Shown here piece by piece: positions 9,753-18,294 of a stretch of DNA of 64,000 bases (position 1 is the stretch's first letter; each line of letters opens with the position of its first letter). This DNA comes from Streptomyces sp. NBC_01669. GTDB taxonomy: Bacteria > Actinomycetota > Actinomycetes > Streptomycetales > Streptomycetaceae. Made by a program: the position numbers and the translations under genes. The stretch is from contig NZ_JAPEQG010000003.1 of assembly GCF_026339735.1 (NCBI RefSeq), forward strand, positions 310,001-374,000, given 5' to 3'. Below the pieces are notes generated by a model that made no database searches, was not told the origin of the DNA, and saw only the letters and a program-made list of their open reading frames with translations.

Positions 9753-10387
9753 CTTGCCCCTCGGTTCCGTCGTCGTCGTTCAGTGATTCTGCACAGGCTC
9801 ACCCGGCCCACGTCAGCACCCTTTCGGATCCGGGCAGTTCACCCGTATCCGGACGGTTATGCGGGGCGACCGGCGGAGAGTCCGATCGTCTGCCCCGGGT
9901 TCCCGATTCCTTTCGGCTTCCGGCATTGGCTTGTTGGGCCGTCCTGTTCCCGCTGGGGAGTTGAGCCTTCCTTACGGTCGGCTGACCAAGCCAAAGCGGC
10001 CCGGACCCCAACGGGGTTTCCACGTTCCACACGAATGAGATACGACCGGGGTGGGTGCTCCCTTTACCCCGAGGCGGCGGTGTCCACCTGGCCGGAGTGA
10101 CCTCTACCGGCCAGCGCCTGCCGCTTCTCAACGGCTAGCCATGCACCCCACTCACGCATTCCATCGGCGGGGCTTGGGATCACGAGGCATCATCGGGAGT
10201 TCATGTACTTCACCCGTCCGGTCTTCCCCTTGCCGGTAACTCCCGGATGGAACGGAAGTCCTTGGGCTTTCCCCTGAGCTTCGCACCACGCCGTTACCGG
10301 CATCGCACGTCAAGGGCGGGGACAGGTCATACGGACACGGACCCGTGACTGCACCTACAGCTTCATCAACTGCCTCTCCAATCGGTC
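9753..10387 (-). ncRNA. outer group II intron domain I-IV RNA (non-coding)
   Basis: No gene is seen. On the minus strand the sequence shares blocks with the 5' non-coding part of the intron at 19036-20875, such as GTGCG after a GTCCCC block, AAGCCCAAGG, and GGACGGGTGAA-like stretches. This fits the structured ribozyme RNA that precedes the maturase ORF. It is broken at 10388 by the IS5-like element. Confidence 0.65.
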
Positions 10388-10507
10388 AGTGCGTTGTGGC
10401 AAAGGGAGTCCCTGTTCGATGAGCAGGGGCTTCTTCGTGTGCGGGGCATGCTCGTGGAGCGGTAGGGGCAGGCGGCGGACGGCTTGTTGTTGATCGAGGA
10501 GGTTGCG

Positions 10508-11074
10508 ATGCCGTCGGTGCTGGGGCTGATGGAACGGCGTGAGGCGCGGGCGAGGCAGGATCTGGAGTCCTGGACGGAGGTCCTGGAGCAGGCTCAGGTG
10601 GAGGTGGATGCCGCGCGGGAGCGGGTCGAGCGGGCCCGGGTGGGGCGTGAGGAGCTCGTGTCGGTGCTGGCCGAGGAGAGCACTGTGGATACGCCGGTGT
10701 CCGTGCCGTCCGGTGGTGGGGTGGCGACAGCTGCGGGGTCGAGCGGTTCCGGCGCGGGGCACGGCGAGCGGCCGCCGGCGTGGCGGTCGGGCATGGGCGA
10801 GGAGGTGCTCAGCGGTGTGTATCGGGAGGTGTTCGCCGCTGTCGTGGCCGCTCCGGGGCCGGTGAACGGGGTGGAGTTGACACGGGCGGTGGGCCGGGAG
10901 GCGGAGGTCAAAAACGAGGTGGAGAAGATCCGTCACCGTGCCTATGTGCTGGAGAAGCGGGGCTGGCTGGTGCGGGCGGACGACGGACGGTTCACGCCGG
11001 CGCCTGGGGCTGTCGCTCGGGCCGCTTGTCCGGCCAGCGTGGAGCGTCCCCGGCCAGGCGCCGGGACAGCCTGA
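10508..11074 (+). CDS. coiled-coil accessory protein within the IS5-like element
   Basis: 188 residues from the ATG at 10508 (an upstream start at 10484 is possible). The first 60 or so residues are a charged heptad-like coiled coil (ERREARARQDLESW ... ARERVERARVGREELVSVL). After a Ser/Gly-rich linker a small winged-helix-like domain follows (SGVYREVFAAVVA, VEKIRHRAYVLEKRGWL). Similar two-part small proteins accompany some Streptomyces insertion sequences, but I know no assigned function. It converges on the transposase gene and the 3' ends overlap by 83 bases. Possible roles are DNA binding at the element ends or control of transposition; this is inference. Confidence 0.6.
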   Translation: MPSVLGLMERREARARQDLESWTEVLEQAQVEVDAARERVERARVGREELVSVLAEESTVDTPVSVPSGGGVATAAGSSGSGAGHGERPPAWRSGMGEEVLSGVYREVFAAVVAAPGPVNGVELTRAVGREAEVKNEVEKIRHRAYVLEKRGWLVRADDGRFTPAPGAVARAACPASVERPRPGAGTA

Positions 11075-11948
11075 TCACGGCTGCCCACCACACCATCTGC
11101 TGGTGGTGGTCGGGGCGGCGTTCGTGGTCGCGGTTGAGGCGGCGTGAACGGGACAGCCAGCTCAGCGTGCGCTCGACCACCCACCGGCGGGCCAGTACGA
11201 CAAATCCGCGTTGCCCGTCGGACCGGCGCACAACCTCGACCCGGACTCCGTGGCGGGAGAACGCCGCCGCCAGCGCCGGACCCTGATAGGCGCTGTCGAC
11301 CCACACCAGTTTCAGCAGCCGGCCCGGCTCGTCCATGAACGCCTCCAGCAGCGCGGGGGCAGCCTTGGAGTCGTGGACGTCCGCTGTGGTCACGGTGACC
11401 TCCAGGAGCAGGCCCTCGGTGTCGGTCAGGACGTGGCGTTTGCGCCCGTCGCGTGATTTCCCGCCGTCGTACCCGCGACTGTCCTCACCCACGGTCTCGG
11501 AGGCATCGACCGACTGGCTGTCGATGATCCCCGCGCTGGGCTCGGCGTTGCGTCCTTTGCGTTCCCGCGCCGATCGGCGCAGGCGTTCGTACAGCTCACG
11601 CACGTAGTCGCAGGCACGCCAGCGGCGGAAGAAGTCGTAGACCGCCCGCCAGTACGGGAAGTCGACCGGCAGGGCCATCCACTTCACGCCGTTGTCGACG
11701 AGGTAGCGCACCGCGTCGAGCATCTCGCGGTGGCAGTACGCCTCCGGGCGCCCGCCCCGCTTGAGGAGCCAGGCCGGCACCGGCATCGCGGCGCGGACCT
11801 CGGCCCACTCCGCATCCGTCATGTCACTGGGATAGCAGCCTGCCCGCCGCCCTGGAGCGATCGAACCGAACCGGTGCACGTAGCAGTCACACCCAGGGGT
11901 GACCGTGGTGGACGCAGGCACCGAGTTACTGCTGAACTGACCGGGCAA
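10992..11948 (-). CDS. IS5-family DDE transposase
   Basis: 318 residues with the IS4/IS5 fold. The N-terminal DUF4096-like part reads MTDAEWAEVRAAMPVPAW and VKWMALPVDFPYWRAVYDFF. The first Asp lies in AGIIDSQSVDASE, followed by KSRDGRKRHVLTDTEGLLL, the second Asp in LVWVDSAYQG, and the Glu in RRWVVERTLSWLSRSRRLNR. All three catalytic positions are present, so it may be active. Family members usually start near the Met at 11822, so the extra 42 N-terminal residues may be non-coding. Confidence 0.85.
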   Translation of the reverse strand: MPGQFSSNSVPASTTVTPGCDCYVHRFGSIAPGRRAGCYPSDMTDAEWAEVRAAMPVPAWLLKRGGRPEAYCHREMLDAVRYLVDNGVKWMALPVDFPYWRAVYDFFRRWRACDYVRELYERLRRSARERKGRNAEPSAGIIDSQSVDASETVGEDSRGYDGGKSRDGRKRHVLTDTEGLLLEVTVTTADVHDSKAAPALLEAFMDEPGRLLKLVWVDSAYQGPALAAAFSRHGVRVEVVRRSDGQRGFVVLARRWVVERTLSWLSRSRRLNRDHERRPDHHQQMVWWAAVIRLSRRLAGDAPRWPDKRPERQPQAPA

Positions 11949-12116
11949 CGGGCTTCCTTGGTCGTGCTGGGTGTCGTAACCGCGTCACTACCAAGGGGCC
12001 CGTTCTTTCATGCCCGCAGCCGCACCCGAACCTCCGTCCGGATGACCACCCGCGCCGCACACCTCGAACAAGATCCGGTTTGCCACAACGCACTCAGTCC
12101 ACTCAAATTCGGTGAG

Positions 12117-12210
12117 GTCGGCCCGGAGCGCCCTGCCAGCGTCACCGCTGGTGGGTTTCTCCGAGCCGCCTCCCGAACCCGCCGTGCCTATTACTAGGCA
12201 ACGGGCTCTC
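12117..12210 (-). ncRNA. group II intron domains V and VI (inner intron)
   Basis: The minus strand has AGAGCCCGTTGCC ... GGCACGGCGGGTTCGGGAGG, a domain V hairpin with the expected GGTTCGGGAGG right arm. A longer stem follows (CACCAGCG with CGCTGG) and then GGGCCGAC. Confidence 0.65.
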
Positions 12211-12240
12211 CACAAGCCCCAATAGGTTCGTGATGGGACC

Positions 12241-13659
12241 TCATGCCGCGCTCGGCCACGGCATTGGGATGCGGTTGCCCCGGTAGTAGTAGCGCTTGGT
12301 GCGCACTTTGGCGGGGTCAAACATCCCAGTATCACCGTCAGCCGGCCAGATACCGTAGCGTCGGCGTAGCTGCTTCCACGGCGTACGTCGATGCTTGCGC
12401 CTTTCCCACCTGATGACCTCCTTCCACAGGTAGGACCGCAGGTAGTTGAAGGTCGCCTTCGAGCATCCGTGCTTGAAATACGCGGTCCATCCCCGCAGCA
12501 CCCGGTTGAGCTGATGCAGCAGGTCTGCGAGCGTCAGATTCGTGTTCCGCCGACAAATCGTCTTCACCTTGGCCATGACGGCAGCCAGTGCCTTCTTGGC
12601 CGGATAGACATAGACGTACTGCTTGCCGGTGCCTCGCTTCCGGTGGCGCTGGATGCGCCAGCCGAGGAAGTCCAGCCCCTCGTCGATATGGGTAATCAGG
12701 GTCTTTTCCGGCGACAGGCGTAGGCCCGTCGTGGACAAGACCCCTGCGATCTCTTCCCGCAGAGCCTCCGCGTCCGCCGCGGTGCCCGCCACGAGCAGGC
12801 ACCAGTCGTCCGCGTACCGTACAAGACGGTAGTTGGGCAGACCTTGACGACGTCGCTTGGCCCTTCCATACGGGCTGGCACCGGGACCGCCCGGCCCTTG
12901 GGCGACGTACTCGTCCAGGACCGAGAGAGCCACGTTACTCAACAACGGGGAGAGAATTGACCCTTGCGGAGTTCCAGCGTTGACACCCGCAAGCGTGCCG
13001 TCCTCATCGAGGACGCCCGCCTTCAGGAATGCCTTCACCAGGGCCAGGACACGTTTGTCACCGACTCGATTCCGCACCCGGTCCATAAGGGCGGAATGCG
13101 AGATCTCATCGAAGCAGGCTTTGATGTCACCTTCCACGACCCACTCATAAGAGCGGGAAGCGAAGTGGTGCACCTCGGCCACCGCGTCATGAGCACGGCG
13201 GTTCGGACGGAACCCATAAGAACATGGGAGGAACTCCGCCTCGAAAATCGGCTCCAACACCAGTTTCAGAGACGCCTGGACAACCCGGTCACGGATGGTC
13301 GCGATCCCCAGATAACGGACCTTGCCGTTGGATTTGGGGATAGCGCGCCGTCGCGCCGGGAGAGGCTGGAAGGTACGGGCCTTGAGATCTTCCCGAAGTT
13401 CCGAGAGGAACCCTTCCACCCCACGCACGGACTCGATGTAGTGGGCGGTCTGGCCGTCCACTCCAGCCGTGCGCGCGCCCCTGTTGTTCCGCACCCGATA
13501 CCAGGCGACCAGCAGGAAGCCTGGATCGGCGGCGAGATTGTACAGATCATCGAACCTGCGATGAGGGTCATCACTGGCCCAACGGTGCAGCTTGGTCTGG
13601 ATCTCCAGTACCCGGCGTTCCGCCTTGAGTAAGGCGTACTCCAGCTCATCGGTATTCAC
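12241..13659 (-). CDS. ltrA: group II intron reverse transcriptase/maturase, inner intron
   Basis: 472 residues from a GTG at 13659 with a GGAGGACG ribosome site 6 bases upstream; the frame stays open further upstream without one. The RT domain has GVDGQTAHYIE, VVEGDIKACFDEI, NAGTPQGSILSPLLSN and catalytic LVRYADDWCLLV. The X domain includes NRVLRGWTAYFKHG. No HNH zinc motif is present, so unlike the other two maturases here it lacks an endonuclease domain. Its sequence (LEYALLKAERRVLEIQTKLH) is of a distinct actinobacterial intron lineage. It appears intact. Confidence 0.88.
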   Translation of the reverse strand: MNTDELEYALLKAERRVLEIQTKLHRWASDDPHRRFDDLYNLAADPGFLLVAWYRVRNNRGARTAGVDGQTAHYIESVRGVEGFLSELREDLKARTFQPLPARRRAIPKSNGKVRYLGIATIRDRVVQASLKLVLEPIFEAEFLPCSYGFRPNRRAHDAVAEVHHFASRSYEWVVEGDIKACFDEISHSALMDRVRNRVGDKRVLALVKAFLKAGVLDEDGTLAGVNAGTPQGSILSPLLSNVALSVLDEYVAQGPGGPGASPYGRAKRRRQGLPNYRLVRYADDWCLLVAGTAADAEALREEIAGVLSTTGLRLSPEKTLITHIDEGLDFLGWRIQRHRKRGTGKQYVYVYPAKKALAAVMAKVKTICRRNTNLTLADLLHQLNRVLRGWTAYFKHGCSKATFNYLRSYLWKEVIRWERRKHRRTPWKQLRRRYGIWPADGDTGMFDPAKVRTKRYYYRGNRIPMPWPSAA

Positions 13660-14256
13660 CAACGTCCTCCTGGCATTCCGGTATCCGTACTGCAGACTTG
13701 CTGGCCCCCTTGGCCGTGTACGAGCCTTTCGCTCGCTCTGACTACTACGGGGCCTCCGCCCCATCCCGCTCCTTCGACGGACAACGCATCTATCCCCCCG
13801 CCCCGGATGGATTCCGGGCTGTAGGAACGACGCGGGATAGTTCCCGTGTTCACTGAAAACCGGTTGATCGGCTTGGCATCCAGCTCTGCTCCGGCAGCAT
13901 CGCCACGGTTACGCCGCAGACCTTCACCGTGGCCTCCCCACTGACATCGCATACCAGCTACGGAGTCGGCCGCTCTATTCGAGCGGCTGTGCGCTGCATC
14001 CCGGCCCATATCCGCCAGATTTGAGCCGGTGACACGCTTACGGAGCTTTACCACTGGTTCCTCTCGTATACCGTCCGATCTCGCTTGCCGAACCCAGCCC
14101 ATCTGGCAGTTCCAGACTGTCTCGGCTTTGTCAGCGCTGCTTTCCGCCCGCCCCAGCGTTTCCTGGTTTGGACTGCGCTCAGCTCCTGCTGGACTGCTGC
14201 GACAGCCCAGCGAGGAGGTCTTGCACCTCCTACGGTTTTCAGCGCCTCACGGCGCA
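13660..14256 (-). ncRNA. inner group II intron 5' RNA (non-coding)
   Basis: No gene is supported. The stretch lies between the intron 5' end and its maturase and has short complementary segments (for example GGAGGTGCAAGACCTCC near 14215-14231), as expected for domain I. Confidence 0.55.
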
Positions 14257-14275
14257 CTGCGACTTCGTGTCGCAC

Positions 14276-15155
14276 GGTCGCCCTCCCAGTGGCCGGGGAC
14301 CGCCCGGTCCTCCGCCTCGGCCGGCCGCTGACTGATCAGCACGTCCTCGGTGACGAACTTCTTTCCCCGGCCGGAGGTGCGAGCCCGGGGCACCCGCAGC
14401 GCACGGCCGGTGCGCAGGCAGGCGACCAGCTCGCGCTTGAGTGCTCCGCGGCCCTGGATGTAGAGGGCCTGGTAGATCGCCTCGTGAGAGATGCGCATGG
14501 ACTCATCATCGGGGAAGTCGACCTTGAGCCGGTGGGAGATCTGCTGCGGACTCCACGAGTTGACCCAACGGCGGTCCTGGCGCCTCGGCTTGTTCCGTCC
14601 CTTCCACGGCGGTGCCGCAGGTCCCGGCGCCGGCATGCCGTCCGGGCGGTGGATCTCTCCGGCCAGGCGGTCCTGGACGTACTCGTGCAGCCGCTCGCTG
14701 CAGGCAAGTTTGGACGGCTTCGGCCGCCGCGCGGCCAGCTCGGCCTTCCACTGCGCGATCGACGCCCGGTAGGCGAGTTGTCCGCTGCGGGTGGCCGCAT
14801 TGCGCCGCAGTTCCCGCGAAACAGTGGACGGGTGCCTGCCCAGCCGACGGGCGATCTCTCGGACCCCGCTGTTCTGAGCCTTCAGCACAGCGATCTCCTC
14901 GCGCTCTGCAAAGGAGAGATACCTGCCCGACACCGGGCCCAGCTCGATCGACGGCATACCGCCACGTTCCCGGAACCATCGCGAGCCGACCGGCCCCGAC
15001 ACGCCGCACGCGATCGCCGCGTCCTCGCTGGTCAGCCCGTCAGCGATCTTCTTCCAGAAGGCACGCTCCACATCCCGGCGGACCGGTGGCCTGCCCGGAG
15101 ACCGCATCGCCGGGCGCCCCGTCACCGCCGTCGTCCACCCTGCCGGTCGCCCCAT
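14276..15155 (-). CDS. IS30 transposase, 5' exon
   Basis: The ATG at 15155 has a GGAGGTG ribosome site 7 bases upstream. This exon codes the N-terminal two thirds of an IS30-family transposase: the HTH (YLSFAEREEIAVLKAQNSG, VREIARRLGRHPSTVSREL), then WSPQQISHRLK, ISHEAIYQALY and the first catalytic block PGHWEGD. The intron begins one base into the next codon. Unspliced mRNA would end 10 codons later at a TGA (14247). Spliced to 7352-7866 it gives an intact 464-residue protein. Confidence 0.87.
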
Positions 15156-15202
15156 CGGACACCTCCATGATCGAGGTGTTGCGACGACCGGTTGAATCCA
15201 CC

Positions 15203-15607
15203 CTGCGACCCCGCGTCCGAGTGATGTATCAACTCGCCCTGTGCGTGCGGGAATCCGTCCCGGTCGCGCTGCCACAGCGCCATCTCCAGGGCGCCCAGGA
15301 CGAGCCTGGTCTCCTTGGTGGTGGAGGCGGACCAGCCGACGATGCGACGGGAGAAAGTGTCCACGACGAAGGCGACGTAGACGACCCCGTTCCAGGTGGC
15401 GACGTGCGTGAAGTCGGCGACCCAGCAGCGGTTGGGGGCACTGGCGACGAAGTCGCGGTCGAGGAGGTCCGGGGCCCGCTCGGCGGCCTGATCGCGGCAG
15501 GGACGCAGATCCTGCTGACTGGCAGGCCGCGGTCCGCTGTTCTCAAGACGTCCCTGGACGCGCGACGGGACGCGCGGCGAGAGTTGGACCCCCGCTGACC
15601 TCTTCAT
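15203..15607 (-). pseudogene. IS3-family OrfB fragment (N-terminal side of the split)
   Basis: The minus strand codes DLLDRDFVASAPNRCWVADF, VVYVAFVVDTFSRRIVGW and LIHHSDAGSQ, the rve integrase core with the first two Asp residues of the DDE triad. The N-terminal HTH_21 part and the partner OrfA are missing or scrambled beyond about 15540. The frame is cut at 15203 by the IS30 and continues at 7341. Confidence 0.8.
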
Positions 15608-15609
15608 CC

Positions 15610-15644
15610 CTGAGGGCCGACAGCCGCCAGCTGTCGGCCCTCAG
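15610..15644. terminator. 15-bp perfect hairpin
   Basis: CTGAGGGCCGACAGC (15610-15624) and its exact complement (15630-15644) enclose a 5-base loop. No T-run follows on either strand. It is a strong GC-rich terminator or barrier next to the IS3 remnant. Confidence 0.6.
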
Positions 15645-15881
15645 ACACGACCTCAAGTTTCAACACGCTGAACTTGACAGGGGATGGCCGGCACAAGGGC
15701 CTATCACTCGGCGGGCGGCTCAAGCCAAGGCCGGTCCGAGTGCCTGGTGACGCCCGAACAAACTGCCGAGCTCTTCCGGGCGCCGGTCTCACCCCGGTGA
15801 TCCTCGACAGCCTGATGCACGGTCGGCACGAGTGCACCGCGCGCTCTTCCCGGACGGGGTGCGCCCCGTTCTGCGTCCGTG

Positions 15882-15910
15882 CCCGACAAGGGAGTTACTC
15901 CCTTGTCGGG
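15882..15910. terminator. 13-bp perfect hairpin upstream of the methyltransferase
   Basis: CCCGACAAGGGAG-TTA-CTCCCTTGTCGGG forms a perfect 13-bp stem with a 3-base loop, 88 bases before the methyltransferase start. The bases flanking it give no T-run. It could be a bidirectional terminator or, given its position, an operator. Confidence 0.55.
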
Positions 15911-15997
15911 CTGGTGCGGACGATGCTGGTGAGGAAGCATGGGCGTGCGCGGTACGAGTGCCGTCCGCGCAACCGATGTGTGACACGAAGAGGGCCG

Positions 15998-16798
15998 ATG
16001 ACTGACGAGCAAGGCATCCGGACGCCGGTGGACGGAATCGAAACGGGCACGCCGCATTCGGCGCGGGTGTGGAATTACTGGCTGGGTGGCAAGGACAACT
16101 ACGAGGTGGACCGTCGGCTCGGGGCTACGATGGAGGAGCTGTACCCGCAGATCATCGAGATAGCGCGCGCCTCGCGGGCGTTCCAGGCGCGAGCGGTGCG
16201 CTTTCTGGCCGGTGAGGCCGGGGTGCGCCAGTTCCTGGATCTCGGCACAGGTCTGCCGACCGCGAACGCGACGCACGAGGTCGCCCAGGACGTCGAGCCG
16301 ACAGCACGCATCGTGTATGTGGACAACGACCCGATCGTCCTGGCTCACGCGCGTGCCCTGCTGACCAGCCGGCCTGAAGGGGCGACGGACTATGTGCACG
16401 CGGACCTGACGGACGCGAAGACTGTGTTGCGCGAGGCCGCCCGGACGCTGGACCTCGACCGGCCGGTGGCCGTAATGGTGCTCTCGACGCTGGGACACGT
16501 TGCCGACTCGGGCGAGGCCGCGGCGCTGCTCCGCAGCTACTTGGACGCGCTGCCCGCGGGCAGCTACTTGATGCTGTGCGACACCATCGAGACTCCGGAG
16601 ACGCAGGCCGGGTCCGACGAGTACGCCAGTGGCGGCGCCATGCCGTACATCTCGCGTCCCAGGGAGGTCATGGGGACCTTTGCGGACGGACTCGAGCTGG
16701 TGGAGCCGGGCTTCGGCTCGATCAGCCTGTGGCGCCCCGAAGAGCCTGTCGTCGGCGAACCGGTCGACCAGTGGGGATTCGTGGCCGCCAAGCGGTAG
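15998..16798 (+). CDS. DUF574-type SAM-dependent methyltransferase
   Basis: 266 residues from the ATG at 15998, with GAAGAGG at 15987-15993 as ribosome site. The start is marked by the family N-terminus (TPHSARVWNYWLGGKDNYE). The Rossmann motif I is FLDLGTGLPTANATHE, the acidic end of strand 2 is VYVDNDPIV, and YVHADLTDA follows. These match the Methyltransf_19 (DUF574) family, which is abundant in Streptomyces with several copies per genome and no settled substrate. It is flanked by a hairpin upstream and decayed genes downstream, so it stands as a single-gene unit. It looks intact. Confidence 0.88.
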   Translation: MTDEQGIRTPVDGIETGTPHSARVWNYWLGGKDNYEVDRRLGATMEELYPQIIEIARASRAFQARAVRFLAGEAGVRQFLDLGTGLPTANATHEVAQDVEPTARIVYVDNDPIVLAHARALLTSRPEGATDYVHADLTDAKTVLREAARTLDLDRPVAVMVLSTLGHVADSGEAAALLRSYLDALPAGSYLMLCDTIETPETQAGSDEYASGGAMPYISRPREVMGTFADGLELVEPGFGSISLWRPEEPVVGEPVDQWGFVAAKR

Positions 16799-17213
16799 CT
16801 GCCTCCGTTCCGCCGAGGCCGTGGGCGCAGCCAGCAAGGGCCCCTGCCCCGTCGCCGCGGCGGCCTCCCGGACGTCAGCCTCCCCGTGCTGACGTTGCCC
16901 GGCAAGAAGGCCGACGCGGTACCGGCCGCCGCCCCGGTCCCGCCTGGGCGGTAGGTGCGCCACACGCCGTACATCGGACCGGTGAACGGGCCCTTGGAGT
17001 ACGAGTGCTGCTCCCCGGGCCACGGGCGTAAACCGGGGCTCGGTGCGCGAAACTTGCCGCCCGTCCGCGAGGGCACGGGCAGGGTCCTGGCGGTGACGGG
17101 GCGGCGGTCGCCTCGTCAGCGCCCGACCGGTCGCGGTCAGCAGCCCCGGCGGTCAGCCCCCCTCGTGGCGGGGGATCAGGTCGGCGGCCCGCGCCCCGCG
17201 CGGCACGTACGGC
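16799..17213. other. no supported gene
   Basis: High-GC stretch with several short open frames but no convincing start, ribosome site or motif. It likely holds the eroded N-terminal part of the ATP-grasp gene that follows. Confidence 0.4.
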
Positions 17214-17935
17214 ATGCCGACCGATGTGCGCGTCCTGATTCAGGGCTGTGCCCCGGGCGCCGAGTACAGCGTCGAATCGTTCACCCAGGACGGCAGCACG
17301 GCGCATCTGTGCGCCACCGCGAAGGCCGTGACCCAAGGCACGCACCGGGTAGAGATCGGCCACAGCCTGCCCGCCGTTCTGCCCCCAGCGGTTGAGCGGG
17401 CCGTGTTCGCCGAGGTGGACTAGGCGATCGTCGCGGTTGGCATCCGCAACGGGGCATCCCATACCGAGGTCATCGTCGGCCCGGACGGCATCTGCACGGT
17501 CATCGAGATCGGTGCCCGCCTCGGCGCCGGCCAGATCGGCTTCCTCCTCCAGCACGTGCTGGGCATCGACCCGTGGACGGCTCTGCTCGACACCTCCCTG
17601 GGCCGGCCAGCCAACCTCGCTCCCACGCGCCACGGTTACGCCACCGTACGGTTCCTGAGCAGTCCTCGGTCCGGGCGGCTGGCATCGGTGACCGAACTTC
17701 CCCCGGTCGGACCGGGCGTTCCCTTCGTCCGCCTGCGCAGGTCTGTCGGCGCGCGCGTGGACAGAGCCCCGTCAATAGCCACCGGCTGGGCTCCTTCGTC
17801 GTCACCGGCCCAGACGCCCAGGCCGTGAACGAGCGGGCCGATGCGCTGTCGCAGCAGATCCGCGTCGCCGTAGAGCCGCACACGGACGCCAATCCACTCC
17901 AAGCCCCCGTCAGCTCGGACAGAGCGGGCCGATGA
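17214..17935 (+). pseudogene. decayed ATP-grasp ligase, C-terminal half
   Basis: The frame reads GAEYSVESFTQDGSTAHLCA and AVFAEVD, then an in-frame TAG at 17421, then continues AVGIRNGASHTEVIVGPDG, VIEIGARLGAGQIGF and ATVRFLSSPRSGRLASV. Near 17775 it shifts frame and ends RLGSFVVTGPDAQAVNERAD ... QIRVAVEPH at the TGA of 17933. 'EYSVESF', 'NGASHTE' and 'EIGARLG' are the ATP- and metal-binding signatures of biotin-carboxylase-like ATP-grasp enzymes. One stop, one frameshift and the missing N-terminal half mark it as dead. Confidence 0.75.
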
Positions 17936-18294
17936 GCAGCCGTCGCACCCCGCCTGAGACTCCGGGTGCTCTCCCTGCTCCGGTGATCACCGCCGACTGC
18001 TTCCCGGTACCGGACCTGCTGCTCCGTACCAACGACCCAGCCGCCCAGCACACCGTCCGCACGTTCGCCCACCAGCAGGCCGAGGCAGCGCGATCCCTTC
18101 ACCAGGCCCTGACCACCGCGCTCCGCGCTGCGCGCGACATCCATGCCCGGGAAGCGGCATTCACCACGGCGTTCATGGCGGCGGAGGACTGGAGGTACCA
18201 GGCCGCGGCAGCCAGCCCGCACAGCGACGACCGGTACAGCCCCCGCTGGGCGGACCGCTTCCGCGCTCCGGTCACCGACGACAACCGCGCGCGC
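17932..18294 (+). pseudogene. truncated ORF once coupled to the ATP-grasp gene
   Basis: The ATG at 17932 overlaps the ATP-grasp stop (ATGA), a translational coupling signature. About 120 residues follow, with an Ala-rich helical region (AEAARSLHQALTTALRAARD). Near 18295 the frame runs into antisense NUDIX sequence, so the native C-terminus is lost. I do not recognise the family. Confidence 0.4.

Larger units (their letters stand above)
10388..12094 (-). mobile_element. IS5-like element with two convergent ORFs
   Basis: A perfect 16-bp terminal inverted repeat, AGTGCGTTGTGGCAAA, lies at 10388-10403 (plus) and 12079-12094 (minus), giving a 1707-bp unit. It holds a DDE transposase on the minus strand and an unrelated coiled-coil ORF on the plus strand. 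The flanks are outer-intron RNA on the left and the 3' end of the inner intron on the right. I cannot find a convincing target duplication. Confidence 0.75.
12117..14257 (-). mobile_element. inner group II intron nested near the 5' end of the outer intron
   Basis: A different intron type from the outer one. Its candidate 5' end is the second GTGCG on the minus strand (GTGCGCCGTGAGGCG from 14257), 18 bases inside the outer intron; 14275 is an alternative. Its 3' end is after GGGCCGAC at 12117, just past domains V/VI. It encodes its own maturase. What follows (CTCACCGAATTTGAG) does not obviously match the expected continuation of the outer intron, so a small rearrangement or an imprecise border is possible. 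Confidence 0.6.
7867..14275 (-). mobile_element. outer group II intron inside the IS30 transposase gene
   Basis: The 5' end on the minus strand is GTGCGACACGAAGTC (consensus GUGYG) right after IS30 codon GGC GAC C. The 3' end is GCTACCCGAC (terminal AY) right before TCTTCATCGG. The same GTGCGAC..GAAGTC and GCTACCCGAC ends occur on the intron at 19036-22699, which supports both borders. The insert is 6409 bases, much longer than an ordinary bacterial intron with an ORF (2-3 kb), because a second intron and an IS5-like element sit near its 5' end. The retron-like ORF at 7941-9752 belongs to this intron. Confidence 0.8.
7346..15202 (-). mobile_element. IS30-family element, interrupted by group II introns
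   Basis: The left terminal repeat (plus strand from 7346) and right repeat (minus strand from 15202) share TTCAA and GTCGTCGCAACAC. A GCAG target duplication flanks them (7342-7345 and 15203-15206). The element entered the IS3 OrfB gene between its Gln and Tyr codons: removing the element and one GCAG restores HHSDAGSQ followed by YTSFAL in frame. True IS30 sequence is 7346-7866 plus 14276-15202; the rest is later insertions. Confidence 0.82.

Noticed and set aside
9753..10100. A 470-codon plus-strand frame running over the maturase
   Set aside because: Antisense to the maturase and continuing into intron RNA; no motif or ribosome site.
10304..10308. GTGCG at 10308 (minus strand) as the 5' end of the first group II intron
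   Set aside because: The related intron at 19036 has the same internal GTGCG (at 19130) 94 bases inside its true 5' end, and the IS30 exon join needs 14275.
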